Source: Sphingobium sp. SCG-1 (GTDB lineage Bacteria > Pseudomonadota > Alphaproteobacteria > Sphingomonadales > Sphingomonadaceae). Taken from it: a DNA stretch of 64,000 bases. Made by a program: the position numbers and the translations under genes. Location of the stretch: assembly GCF_002953135.1 (NCBI RefSeq), contig NZ_CP026372.1, positions 1,178,001-1,242,000 of the forward strand, given 5' to 3'. Positions 43,344 to 53,500 of this stretch are shown in pieces; position 1 is the stretch's first letter; every line of letters begins with the position of its first letter. The notes beneath the pieces were generated by a model, which saw only the letters and a list, made by a program, of their open reading frames with translations, was not told where the DNA came from and ran no database searches.

Positions 43344-44660
43344 ATGCGGGTATCAGTCTTCGGAATCGGTTATGTGGGCGCAGTCACGGCGGCTTGCCTG
43401 TGCAAGAGTGGCCATGAGGTCATTGCGGTCGACAACAACGCCGCGAAAGTGGACTTGCTGAACGCAGGGAAGGCGCCGATCGTCGAGCCGGGCCTGCCCG
43501 AACTCATTTCCAGCGCCGTCGCCAATGGCACTCTGCGGGCGACCACGGATGTTGCCGACGCCATCCACAACACCGACCTCTCCATTGTCTGCGTCGGTAC
43601 GCCCAGCCTGCCGAACGGCAACCTCGATCTCGGCTATGTCGTCACCGTTTGCGAACAGATCGGCGCGGCGCTGGCGCAGAAGGGCGACTTCCACTCAATC
43701 GTGATGCGTTCGACCATGCTACCTGGTTCGATGGCTGGCACCGTCATCCCTTCGCTAGTGCGTTCATCGGGCATGGAAGCGGGCAAGCAGTTCGGCGTCG
43801 CCATCTACCCCGAATTCCTGCGCGAAAGCACGGCCATCGCCGATTATCTCGAACCCGAAGTCATCGTCATCGGCAAGATGGACGACACCACTGTCGATCG
43901 TTTGCGGGAACTGAACCAGGGCATCATCGGCGAAGTCCGCGTGGTCGAGATCGGCACCGCCGAAGCCATCAAATATGCCAACAACTGCTGGCACGCGACC
44001 AAGATCGTCTTCGCCAACGAAATGGGCAACATCTGCAAGGCGGCCGATGTCGATGGCCATGAAGTGATGGAAGTGCTCTGCGCCGATAAGCGCCTCAACA
44101 TCTCGCCTGCTTACATGAAGCCCGGCATGGCATTCGGCGGATCGTGCCTACCCAAGGATTTGCGCGCCCTCCGCTACAAGGCGGCGTCGATGGATGTTCG
44201 CGTGCCAATGCTCGAAGCGGTGCAGATGTCGAATGAGCTTCAGGTGGACCGCGCGTTCGACCTGATCGCCTCGCGCGCCACCAGCCGCCGGATCGGTATG
44301 CTCGGCCTCAGCTTCAAGTCCGAAACCGACGATCTGCGCGAAAGCCCGCTCGTCAGTGTCGCGGAGAAGCTGTACGGCAAGGGCTACGACCTGAAGATCT
44401 TCGACGCCAATGTCAGCTATTCCAAGCTGGTCGGCGCGAACCTCCACTTCATCCGCTCGCACATTCCGCATCTCGCTGAACTGCTGGTCGAGGATGTCGA
44501 GGACGTCGTCTCTCATGGCGACACCATCGTCATCGGCAATGGCGACCATCGCTTCCGCGCGCTGCCGGGCAACATCCCCGCAGGCAAGACGGTCGTCGAC
44601 CTCGTTCGCATCGACCGCAAGCTGCGCACGAAGGACGCCTATGAAGGGCTGAGCTGGTAA
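43344..44660 (+). CDS. algD: GDP-mannose 6-dehydrogenase
   Basis: Oxidises GDP-mannose to GDP-mannuronate, the committed precursor of alginate, with two NAD+. 438 residues, colinear with Pseudomonas AlgD: GIGYVGAV, VDNNAAKVDLLN, IVEPGLPELI, VCVGTPSLPNG, NPEFLRESTAI-like YPEFLRESTAI, the catalytic Cys in AFGGSCLPKD, and GLSFKSETDDLRESP. First gene of the polysaccharide run after a long promoter region. No algA or algC, which make GDP-mannose, in the window. The YPEFL/AFGGSCLP blocks occur in UDP-sugar dehydrogenases too, but the neighbours decide. Confidence 0.92.
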   Translation: MRVSVFGIGYVGAVTAACLCKSGHEVIAVDNNAAKVDLLNAGKAPIVEPGLPELISSAVANGTLRATTDVADAIHNTDLSIVCVGTPSLPNGNLDLGYVVTVCEQIGAALAQKGDFHSIVMRSTMLPGSMAGTVIPSLVRSSGMEAGKQFGVAIYPEFLRESTAIADYLEPEVIVIGKMDDTTVDRLRELNQGIIGEVRVVEIGTAEAIKYANNCWHATKIVFANEMGNICKAADVDGHEVMEVLCADKRLNISPAYMKPGMAFGGSCLPKDLRALRYKAASMDVRVPMLEAVQMSNELQVDRAFDLIASRATSRRIGMLGLSFKSETDDLRESPLVSVAEKLYGKGYDLKIFDANVSYSKLVGANLHFIRSHIPHLAELLVEDVEDVVSHGDTIVIGNGDHRFRALPGNIPAGKTVVDLVRIDRKLRTKDAYEGLSW

Positions 44661-44689
44661 TCGGCCGACGATAGGCGGGGGCGCTTTCG

Positions 44690-46192
44690 TTGCGTGGACT
44701 GATCCTTTATTTCCTGGTGCTCGCGGCCCTCGTGTACCAACTCGACGAGAGTTGGCTCGACCCCGTGTCGCCTTATTATCTGGCGCTGATCGGCACGATC
44801 GGCATCTGGCGATATGGATGGGCGGCCCTCCATATCGCACGGGCCATGCTGTATCTGCATGTCGTCTTTCCGCGGATGCGCAAGAAAGTGGAAGCGGCGG
44901 GCGAAGACGCGATGCCGAGCCATGTCTACCTGATGGTGACAAGCTTCCGCATCGATACCGAGACGACGCGCAAGGTCTATCATTCCGTCTTTCAGGAGGC
45001 CGTGGAATGCGGCCTGCGCTGTACGGTCGTCGCGTCCCTTGTGGAGATGGGCGACCAGCGTCTGGTCAAGCAACTGCGGACGATGGCGGGCGAGAATGAT
45101 CTCGTCGACCTGAAGTTCGTCCGGATTGCAGGCACCGGAAAGCGCGATGCGCTCGCCGAGGGGTTCCGCCTCATCGCCCGTGCAGAGCCGCCGCCACGCG
45201 CGGTGGTCTGTGTCATCGACGGTGATTCGATCCTCGAAAAAGGCGCACTTCGCCGCAGCCTGCCCTTCCTCTCGGTCTACCCGCGTGCCGGTGCCTTCAC
45301 CACCGACGAAGTATGCAAGGTCGAGGGTCGCGAGATCTTCCGGCAGTGGTATTCAATGCGCTTCGCCCAGCGGCAAATCCTGATGTCCTCGCACGGCTTG
45401 GCCAAGCGCGTGCTGACGCTCACCGGTCGCATGTCCGCTTTCCGTGCCGACCTCGTCACCAATGCCGATTTCATTCGTCAGATCGAAGTCGACTGGATCG
45501 ACCATTGGCGCTTGGGCCGCCTGAAGTTTCTGACCGGCGACGACAAGTCGAGCTGGTTCTACTTGCTCCGCAATCGTTGGCAGATGCTGTATATCCCCGA
45601 CGTCAAGATCATCACGATCGAGCATCCGCCGCACAACAGCTTCCTCATCGGCTCCACGCAGTTGATGGTCCGCTGGTTCGGCAACATGCTGCGCACCAAT
45701 GGCCGCGCGTTGAAGCTCGGACCGCGCCACATAAGCTGGTGGACCTGGTGGTCGATCTTCGACCAGCGGATTTCGATGTGGACGTCGCTGACCGGCCTCG
45801 TCGCGGCGATCCTCGCCAGCCTCTTTATCGAGCCTACGCTGATCCTTGGCTATTTCTACTGGGTTGCTCTTACGCGCTTCCTTCAGACGATCGCGCTGCT
45901 GACGGTCAGGCAGGAAGTCAACTGGACCTATCCGTTCCTGCTTTACTACAACCAGATCTATGGTTCGATCGTAAAGACATACATCTTCTTTCGTCTCGAT
46001 CGCCAGAAATGGACGCGGCAGAACACGACTAACGCTAGCCGCGCCAGCAATTTCTTCAGAAGATATACAAACGTCTCATCTTTCTTCGTTCATTCCTTCG
46101 CCATTCTCGCTCTCATCATTTTCGTTGGAAATTTCATGAGAGCCTTGACTGTCGACAGCGTGAAGAACGTCGATCTGATGTTCAGCCAATAG
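44690..46192 (+). CDS. alg8: Alginate polymerase glycosyltransferase Alg8
   Basis: Inner-membrane GT2 glycosyltransferase that polymerises mannuronate from GDP-mannuronate. 500 residues: membrane helices at the N-terminus, a GT domain with DGD (VCVIDGDSIL), the LTGRMSAFR segment, LTGDDKSSWFY and the R-W pair (RNRW), then C-terminal helices. The TTG start at 44690 gives the family's beginning; GGGGG lies about ten bases upstream. Works with Alg44, encoded next. Confidence 0.92.
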   Translation: MRGLILYFLVLAALVYQLDESWLDPVSPYYLALIGTIGIWRYGWAALHIARAMLYLHVVFPRMRKKVEAAGEDAMPSHVYLMVTSFRIDTETTRKVYHSVFQEAVECGLRCTVVASLVEMGDQRLVKQLRTMAGENDLVDLKFVRIAGTGKRDALAEGFRLIARAEPPPRAVVCVIDGDSILEKGALRRSLPFLSVYPRAGAFTTDEVCKVEGREIFRQWYSMRFAQRQILMSSHGLAKRVLTLTGRMSAFRADLVTNADFIRQIEVDWIDHWRLGRLKFLTGDDKSSWFYLLRNRWQMLYIPDVKIITIEHPPHNSFLIGSTQLMVRWFGNMLRTNGRALKLGPRHISWWTWWSIFDQRISMWTSLTGLVAAILASLFIEPTLILGYFYWVALTRFLQTIALLTVRQEVNWTYPFLLYYNQIYGSIVKTYIFFRLDRQKWTRQNTTNASRASNFFRRYTNVSSFFVHSFAILALIIFVGNFMRALTVDSVKNVDLMFSQ

Positions 46193-46208
46193 TGATCCAG
46201 GAGGATTT

Positions 46209-47300
46209 ATGAGCACAGCCGCAACTATCAGCCATGAGGCGGCTAGCCAGCGTCAGCACACCCGCATGAAAGTGGCCGCGCAGGCCATCATCGACGGGAA
46301 GGTCTACCAGACCTCCGACTGGTCGGTCGGCGGCGTGTGCATCAAGGACTATGAGCACAATGTCAGCATCGGCGACATCCTGCTGCCGCAGATGCGCTTC
46401 AACTTCGACGGGTTCGACATGACCATCGACGTCGAACTGGCCGTCCGGCACATCAACGATCAGCAGAACATCATCGGCGGCGCCTTCTCGCAAATGAGCT
46501 GGCAGCAATTGTCGCTGCTCCACTTCGTGCGCGATGCCTATCTCAGCGGCGAGATCATCGACGCCGGGGATATCCTCCACGTCCTTCAGCGCGACAACAG
46601 CGCCCGCGTCCGCACGACCTCGATGCCCGAGGCGGAGAAGACGCCGCGCCGCGCCGTGTTCGAGGCGCTCCGCAAGAACTTCGGATTGCTTCTGTTCGTC
46701 GTCGCGGCCGTGCTGCTGTCGGCCTATGTGCTCGTCAATCTCTACACCCGCACTTTCGTGGTAGCGGCCGAGGGTGCTGTCACCAGCCCGTTCGGCACCG
46801 TGCTGCGCGCACCGACCAGCGCGACGGTTACGTCTTTTGCCGTCAAACCGGGCGACCGGGTCGAGCCCAATCAGATCCTCGCCTCGATGGAACGCGTAGA
46901 CGGCTCCGTACTCAACGTCGTCGCGAATTGCCGTTGTGTCGTCGGCGAACGTCTCGCCCAGCTTGGCGCACCGCTCTCACGTGCCGCGCCGATCATCAGC
47001 CTCGCGCCGGTCCGCGGCAAGGTGGAGACGACACTGGTCGTCCGGTTGAAGGAACTGCGCAAGGTCAGCGTCGGCGACAAGGTCGCGATCAACTTCTTCA
47101 ATGACGACAGTGAAGCCTTCGGTCGCGTGAAGAGCATCCTGCTGCCGGGTCTCACCGATCCGGAAACGCTGGAGCGTACAGGCCTGAAGGTGCCTGATCT
47201 GGCCGGTTCGGTGGTCGTCGAATTCGATCAGGAAGTCGGGCCGGGACGCCTCGGTCAGCCGGTATCGGGCCGCATCCGCACGCTGCGGATCGGTCTCTGA
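46209..47300 (+). CDS. alg44: Alginate copolymerase Alg44, c-di-GMP PilZ receptor
   Basis: 363 residues. Cytoplasmic PilZ domain (residues about 14-115) with the binding motifs RQHTR (R15 and R19) and DWSVGG; one membrane helix near 160-180 (FGLLLFVVAAVLLSAYVLV); then a periplasmic HlyD-like domain (AVTSPFGTVLRAPTSATVTSFAVKPGDRV). In Pseudomonas c-di-GMP bound here switches polymerisation on. AGGAGGATTT precedes the ATG. This means alginate synthesis should answer to c-di-GMP here too. Confidence 0.92.
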   Translation: MSTAATISHEAASQRQHTRMKVAAQAIIDGKVYQTSDWSVGGVCIKDYEHNVSIGDILLPQMRFNFDGFDMTIDVELAVRHINDQQNIIGGAFSQMSWQQLSLLHFVRDAYLSGEIIDAGDILHVLQRDNSARVRTTSMPEAEKTPRRAVFEALRKNFGLLLFVVAAVLLSAYVLVNLYTRTFVVAAEGAVTSPFGTVLRAPTSATVTSFAVKPGDRVEPNQILASMERVDGSVLNVVANCRCVVGERLAQLGAPLSRAAPIISLAPVRGKVETTLVVRLKELRKVSVGDKVAINFFNDDSEAFGRVKSILLPGLTDPETLERTGLKVPDLAGSVVVEFDQEVGPGRLGQPVSGRIRTLRIGL

Positions 47301-47382
47301 GGGGGCAGGGGACAGCTACGGGGGCGGAGCCGGGGGGCTACTTCCACCAATCGCCACAGCCTCATCTGAATGGGAAGCCATC

Positions 47383-48051
47383 ATGAAATCTTCTGACCGC
47401 AAGACGTCCTCCGTCCCGCTTCGCATAGTTGGTCTGCGCCTGGCGCTATGCACCTCGCTCGGGCTGATCCCGGCTGCCGTGCTGGCGCAGGAAGCCTCGC
47501 TCTATGCGCCGCCACCGCCCTCTGACGCGGCGGCCGTTCGGGTCGTTCCTGCAGGCGCTGGCGCGATAATTCAGGTGGGCGCAGTCACGTTGCAGGCAAA
47601 GCCCGGCTTTCCCAGCGGCTATCGCCATGTGAAGCAGGGCCAGATTCCCGTGAAGGTAGGCGGACAGGCCGTCGCCAAGCCCTTCGTTGCCGGCCGTTAT
47701 TATTCGCTCGTCGCGGGTAATTTCGGCCGCGAGAAGTTTCGCGTATTTGCCGATCCCAAACCCTCGCTGAGCAAGGCGACGGTCGTGTTCTACAACCTCT
47801 CCGCCATGGACGGCGTGTCGCTGAAGACCGCGGATGGCAAGATCACCCTGCAACAGAATGTCGCCCATGGCGTCTCCGTCAGCCGCGAAGTCAATCCGCT
47901 CCGCGTCGGGTTCGCCGTCTATCAGGGCGCGAAGAAGCTTGGCACCGTCGCCCCGCTACAGCTTCGCCGCGGCGCGAGCCTTGGCATTTTCCTGACGCAG
48001 GCGGGCGCGCCGCAGGTGTTCACCGCGCCCGGCGCTTCGGTCGGGAACTAG
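47383..48051 (+). CDS. algF: Alginate O-acetylation protein AlgF-like
   Basis: Periplasmic protein of 222 residues. Signal peptide ending near PAAVLAQ (about residue 36), followed by ASLYAPPPPSDAAAVRVVPAG, which matches the AlgF start (LY-P...AxVRV). The rest is beta-rich. In Pseudomonas AlgF is needed with AlgI and AlgJ for acetylating mannuronate residues. Assignment relies partly on position between alg44 and algI. Confidence 0.72.
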   Translation: MKSSDRKTSSVPLRIVGLRLALCTSLGLIPAAVLAQEASLYAPPPPSDAAAVRVVPAGAGAIIQVGAVTLQAKPGFPSGYRHVKQGQIPVKVGGQAVAKPFVAGRYYSLVAGNFGREKFRVFADPKPSLSKATVVFYNLSAMDGVSLKTADGKITLQQNVAHGVSVSREVNPLRVGFAVYQGAKKLGTVAPLQLRRGASLGIFLTQAGAPQVFTAPGASVGN

Positions 48052-48060
48052 ACTGAACCG

Positions 48061-49479
48061 ATGGTCTTTTCCTCGACGATCTTTCTGTTTCTGTTTCTGC
48101 CGGTGTTTCTGGCCGTCTACTATGTGACGCCGTGGAAGCTGAAATCGCTGACGATCGTCGTCGGATCGTATATCTTCTATGCTTGGTGGCGGGTCGATTA
48201 TCTGCTGCTGCTGATGGCCGTCACTATCTGGGCGTACAGCATCGCCCTGCTGATCGAGCATGCGCGGCAGGAGGTCTGGCGCAAGCGGTGGACCGTCATC
48301 GGCATCACCGTTTCGCTGCTGACGCTCGGCTATTTCAAATATGCCAACTTCGCGCTGCAATCGCTGAACGATATTCTCGGCACCACCAATCATCCCATTT
48401 TCACATGGGATCACATCATCCTGCCGATCGGCATCAGCTTCTTCACCTTCCAGGCGATCAGCTACATGGTCGACATTTACCGCCGGGATTCCAAACCCGC
48501 CCGGTCGCTGCTCGATCTCGCCGCGTTCAAGGCATTGTTCCCGCAACTGATCGCCGGGCCGGTGATCCGCTACAAGGATCTGGACGAGCAGTTCGCCTAC
48601 CGCACCCACACGATCGAGAAGTTCGGCGAAGGCGTGATCCGCTTTGCGCAGGGTTTCGCGATGAAGGTGCTGATCGCCGACACCATCGCGCCGATGGTCG
48701 AATATTGCTTCACGCAGCCTGCGCCCACCGCGCTCGATAGCTGGCTCGGCGCGCTCGCCTACACCGCGCAGCTTTATTTCGATTTTGCGGGCTACAGCAG
48801 CATGGCGATCGGCCTTGGCCTGATGATCGGCTTCCGCTTCATCGAGAATTTCGACCAGCCCTATGCCAGTCGCTCGATCACGGAGTTCTGGCGGCGCTGG
48901 CACATCAGCCTGTCCACCTGGCTGCGTGATTATCTTTACATTCCCTTGGGCGGCAATCGCGGCGGAGAGTTCGCGACCTATCGCAACCTGTGGCTGACGA
49001 TGGTGCTGGGCGGCATCTGGCACGGCGCGGCGTGGACGTTCGTGCTGTGGGGCATCTGGCACGGATCGATCATGGCGGTCGAACGCCGGTTCGGCAAAGG
49101 CAAGACCGGGCAGCTTTTCGCCGCGCAGACTGCTTCGTGGATCTTCACGTTCCTGCTGGTCGTGATCGGCTGGATCATGTTCCGCGCGCCTACGGTCGAG
49201 ACCGCCTTCAACGTCTATGCGGGCCTGATCGGTGCGCATGGCTGGGCGCTCTCGCCCGAAGTCGCATGGCAGGTGCGCGGGCTTCAGGTCGCGATGCTGA
49301 TCGTCGCCTATCTCATCGTCCTGCTCGGCGCATTGCGCGTCTGGAACATCCGCATCCTGCCGGAGGCATGGCCGCGCTCGCCCGCGCTGGTTGCCGCCGG
49401 ATGGGCGACCTTGCTGGTGTTCTCCGTCGCCAAGCTCTCCGCCGACAGCTTCTCTCCCTTCCTCTATTTCCAGTTCTAG
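48061..49479 (+). CDS. algI: Alginate O-acetyltransferase AlgI (MBOAT)
   Basis: Polytopic membrane-bound O-acyltransferase, 472 residues, that moves acetyl groups across the inner membrane for alginate acetylation. MVFSSTIFLFLFLPVFL start, IGISFFTFQAISYMVD, LYFDFAGYSSMAIGLG, the FWRRWHISLSTWLRDYLYIPLGGNR block and the WHGAAW motif with the catalytic His. Followed ten bases later by algJ. Confidence 0.93.
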   Translation: MVFSSTIFLFLFLPVFLAVYYVTPWKLKSLTIVVGSYIFYAWWRVDYLLLLMAVTIWAYSIALLIEHARQEVWRKRWTVIGITVSLLTLGYFKYANFALQSLNDILGTTNHPIFTWDHIILPIGISFFTFQAISYMVDIYRRDSKPARSLLDLAAFKALFPQLIAGPVIRYKDLDEQFAYRTHTIEKFGEGVIRFAQGFAMKVLIADTIAPMVEYCFTQPAPTALDSWLGALAYTAQLYFDFAGYSSMAIGLGLMIGFRFIENFDQPYASRSITEFWRRWHISLSTWLRDYLYIPLGGNRGGEFATYRNLWLTMVLGGIWHGAAWTFVLWGIWHGSIMAVERRFGKGKTGQLFAAQTASWIFTFLLVVIGWIMFRAPTVETAFNVYAGLIGAHGWALSPEVAWQVRGLQVAMLIVAYLIVLLGALRVWNIRILPEAWPRSPALVAAGWATLLVFSVAKLSADSFSPFLYFQF

Positions 49480-49489
49480 GCCCACACGC

Positions 49490-50587
49490 ATGACCCTGCC
49501 CACCGGCAACAAGACAGACCGCTACGCCGCCTTCATGGGCATTGCGCTGCTCGGGCTTGCTGCGGCCATTGCGGCAGCCAACCCCGCAACGTGGACCGGC
49601 GCCCTCGGTGCGCCGATCGCGGACGGGCAGTGGGCGGGGCTTTATGGCAAGAATTTCGACAAGACGCTGATCCTGACGCAGCCTGCCAAGGACGCCTTCG
49701 GCACACTCTCCTATCTCAGTTTCCGCGAAGGTCGCCCCGGTGTTCTCGTCGGCGACGACGGCTGGCTGTTCACTGACGAGGAAATGGTCAAGCTCGATAC
49801 GCCCAAGATCGCACTGGGCGAAAAGATCGGCTTCATCTCCGCCGCCGCGCGCAAATTGCAGGCCGCAGGCAGCAAGGTCGTCGTCGTCCTCGTGCCTGCC
49901 AAGATGCGCATCTACGGGAAACACACGGGCCGCTACAGCTTCATGCCGAAGCTCCAGCCCGTCTATGGCGACATGATCGCCGGCCTGCGTCGCGCCGGGA
50001 TCGGGGTCGTGGACTTGAGCAAGCCCTTCATGGCGAACGCAACGAAGACGCAGCTTTTCCTCAAGACCGACACGCACTGGACGCCCGAAGGCGCGGGCCT
50101 TGCCGCGCAGGCCATCGCGCAGTGGGTGAAGCAGTCAGGCGCGCTGGCAAGCGACCAGACCAACAGCAATTACGTCCTTAATAAGGGCGCGACGAAGACG
50201 CACAGCGGCGATCTGCTGACCTTCCTCCCGGTCCTCCCGTCGGCGCGGTCGATGGCGCCCGCGCCCGACCGCATCCGCACAGGCGACGCGGAGTTGCGCG
50301 GCAACGGCGCAGTCGCCGCCGATGATGCGCTGTTCGGCGACAGCAGTATTCCGGTGGCGCTGGTCGGCTCCAGCTACAGCTTCGACCCGCGCTGGCAGTT
50401 CGAGGATCAGCTGAAAGTCGCGTTGCATACCGATGTCCTGAACGCCGCACAGAAGGGGAAGGGGCCGTTTCAACCGATGGCCGACTATCTCCATGGGCCG
50501 GAATTCAAGGACGCACCCCCCGCGCTCGTGATCTGGGAAGTTCCCGAACGCTATCTGTGGCTTCCCACGAAATTGCCAAGGTTGTGA
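49490..50587 (+). CDS. algJ: Alginate O-acetyltransferase AlgJ
   Basis: Periplasmic-facing SGNH-like acetyltransferase, 365 residues, membrane-anchored by an N-terminal helix (FMGIALLGLAAAIAAANP). Catalytic pieces visible: DTHWTPEG (Asp and His) and GSSYSFD (Ser nucleophile). The GWLF..E block is shared with AlgX. ATG at 49490, 10 bases after the algI stop; the open frame extends upstream into algI but is not coding there. Confidence 0.88.
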   Translation: MTLPTGNKTDRYAAFMGIALLGLAAAIAAANPATWTGALGAPIADGQWAGLYGKNFDKTLILTQPAKDAFGTLSYLSFREGRPGVLVGDDGWLFTDEEMVKLDTPKIALGEKIGFISAAARKLQAAGSKVVVVLVPAKMRIYGKHTGRYSFMPKLQPVYGDMIAGLRRAGIGVVDLSKPFMANATKTQLFLKTDTHWTPEGAGLAAQAIAQWVKQSGALASDQTNSNYVLNKGATKTHSGDLLTFLPVLPSARSMAPAPDRIRTGDAELRGNGAVAADDALFGDSSIPVALVGSSYSFDPRWQFEDQLKVALHTDVLNAAQKGKGPFQPMADYLHGPEFKDAPPALVIWEVPERYLWLPTKLPRL

Positions 50588-50594
50588 GGCCCTG

Positions 50595-53500
50595 ATGGAC
50601 ATGCCCACTCCTCCCGACGCCGAAATGGCGCCCCCGTTGCAACTCGGCATCCGCCAGCGCATCGCGGCGCTGTCGATCCGGCGCAAACGAGTCATCGTCG
50701 GCGGCATAGCGGGCTTGCTCCTGCTGGCCGGTGTCACGAGCCTGTTGCTGCTCAAGGGTGGCCGCACCCTGCCGTCCTGGAATATCGGCGCTTCGCAGGG
50801 GATCGCGGATCTTTCGCCTTCGGACGTCCGCAATCTGGAGGCGCGGCTGGCGGCCCTGAAGCCCGGGACGCCGGGATTTGGCGATCGCGCCGACGATCAT
50901 CTAAAGCTGCTCTCGACCCTGAAGATCATCGACGGTCGCGGCGGACTGACACTCGACCGGCATCTGCTTCAGTTCATTGCCGCCGTGCGTAAACAGGTCC
51001 GGACCGCCGACGCCGCCAATGGCTATGATCTGGCGGAACAGGCATTCGGCCTGATCGACGACCGGGGTATGCGTCAGGTCGCGGCCGAACGCCTTGGCCT
51101 GCTGACGATGAGCGGCCAGATCAGCGCGCCCGATCGCGTCGAGCGGCTCTTCCGCATCTGGTCGTCCGTGGATCGCGAATGCCTTCAAGCGGGTCATAGC
51201 TGCGATCAGGTAACGCACGACTTCGCGCTCTACTTTGCCGCTCACGCCCAGGTCAACGCGGATGCGCAGCAGGCCGCCTTTCTGCTCGCCCGCCGCCTCG
51301 GCAACGTCGGACAGCGCACGACCGCCTATCGCCAGATCGGGGCGCTGCTGATGCGCCCGGTCATGCGCGACCAGAACGATACGGCGCTGACCGTCGCTGT
51401 GAGTGTGGCGCTCAAAACCAAGCAGGCAAAGACGGCGCTCGCCGCAGCATCGGCAATGTCGACGAACCCGAAGGGCAGTCGCGACACCATGCTCCGGCTG
51501 GTGGAAGATAATCTCCTCGGCAGCCAGAACGTCGTGGATGCGCTCGATGCCGCGCTGGCGATATCAGGTCCGGCAAATCGTGACGCTGCGCTGCTCCATT
51601 TCGTCAATGACGGCCTGTCGAAGGGCTATATGCACGAAGCGCAAGTCGCGCAGGCGGCGATCGGCAATGCCGACAGCAAGACCCTCGCCGCGATGCAGAT
51701 CGGCCTCTCGTTCGCCGATGGCGGCTACAATGGGCAGGCCCAGCCTTATCTCGGCAATGCCGTCGCGCAAGTCTCGGCCATGACCCCCGGCGCGCCGCGG
51801 GAACTTGCCGCCGCCTACGCCGCACGTGGTTTCGCGGAAGCAGGCAATATCGAAACGGCAAAGACGCTTATCGCAATGGCGGGCGACAGCGGCACGCTTC
51901 GGGAAGAGGCCGTCAAGAGTATCGCGGAAGTCTATATCGGCACGAAGGATGTCGATGGACTGGTCGCACTCGCCGACGATGCGCGCGGCGCCACTGCGGG
52001 CGACATGTTCGGCAAGGCAGCGGCGCTGGCGGCACGCAATGGCGATCTCGACCGCGCGGCCGATATCGTTGCGAAGCAGCGGGACACGGTGTCCTGGCTT
52101 CAGGCAGCAGGGCGGCTGGCGCTCGGCGGCCTGATGTCGAAAGAATGGGCCAGCGATGCCAAGGCGAAGCTCAAGACCATCGCCGCCAACGATCCTGCGT
52201 ATTGGGACAGCTTTGCCTTCGCCGACGCCGCCTTCTCCCGTGCTTCGGGCGATCTGTCGGGCGCAGTTCGCAAGATGCCTCTGATTACCGACCCGGGCGT
52301 GCGTGCGGATGTCGCGAAAAGCGTCGGCGTCGCCCTGCTGAACCGGGGCAATTTCGACGGTGCGATGGGGTTGCTCGGCCAATTCACGTCCGGCGACACC
52401 CGAAGCCGTGATTCGCTCAAGGCCGCGCTGGCGTTGGAACTCGGCAAGTCGGGCGCGATCCGCGCCGCCAGCTATGCTGTTAAATCCATGTCGGACATCA
52501 ATTCGCGCGTCCGGACGTTCCACTTGCTCGCGCGCATTCAGGCTGGTCGGCTGGACCGCTTCAAGGCGCTCAAGGGCGGCGCGCAGCCGGTCATTCCCGA
52601 CGCTGACCGGGCGCTGGTTCCCGGCGCGCAGATGGAGCGCTCCATTTATGCCGCGTTCGACGTGAAGCAACAAAGCCTGGGCGACTACATACCGCGCCTG
52701 CCCGACAGCGATGCGATCGATGTGGGAGCAGTCAAGCGGGACTTTGCGCCGGCTGACGACAGCAGTGCGCTCGACATCGTTCCGCTGGTGAACAACGATT
52801 ACAACAAGAAATTCCTGACCGCGCGTTCGGTCCAGGACGACTGGACTCTGGTCGGCGCGACCATCGTCATGGCGGCGCAGGGGACGCGGCACCCGGTCTA
52901 TCTCCACCTCAGTCGTGGGCGCGTCACCATCCCGCAGCTTTGGGAGCAACTGGTGCTGCGCGGGCAGGGGGATTTCCTCGGCCGCAAGGGCCGCACCTAC
53001 ACGTTGCGGGCGCCGCTGTTCGTCGGATCGGGCGCGATGCTGACGCTCTCCGGCTCGGACGTATCCGCGCTGCGCATGTCGACCGAGCGAGCGGCGTTCA
53101 TCGTGAACGCGGGTAACTTCCGCATGTCCGATACCATCCTCTCGGGATGGAGCGAGAAGACCTCTGCGCCGATGGAAATGACCTACGACAGCAAGCACGA
53201 ATTCCGGCCCTTCTACATCGCGTGGAGCAACTCCAACACGCGCGTTGCCGGCAGTCAGTTCCTCAATCTCGGCTACTCGGCGGGCAAGGCCTACGGCATG
53301 ACGCTGACGTACGGCCCCGTCACCCTGCTGCAACGCAATGTCGAGCAGGTTCGCCCGCCGACGGGCACCTTCGTCGAGAACAGCTTTCAGCACATGCTGT
53401 ATGGCTTCTACAGCTATGAAGCCAATGATGTGCAGGTCGTGGGCAACGAATATCGCGACAATATCGTCTACGGGATCGATCCGCATGACCGCTCGCACAA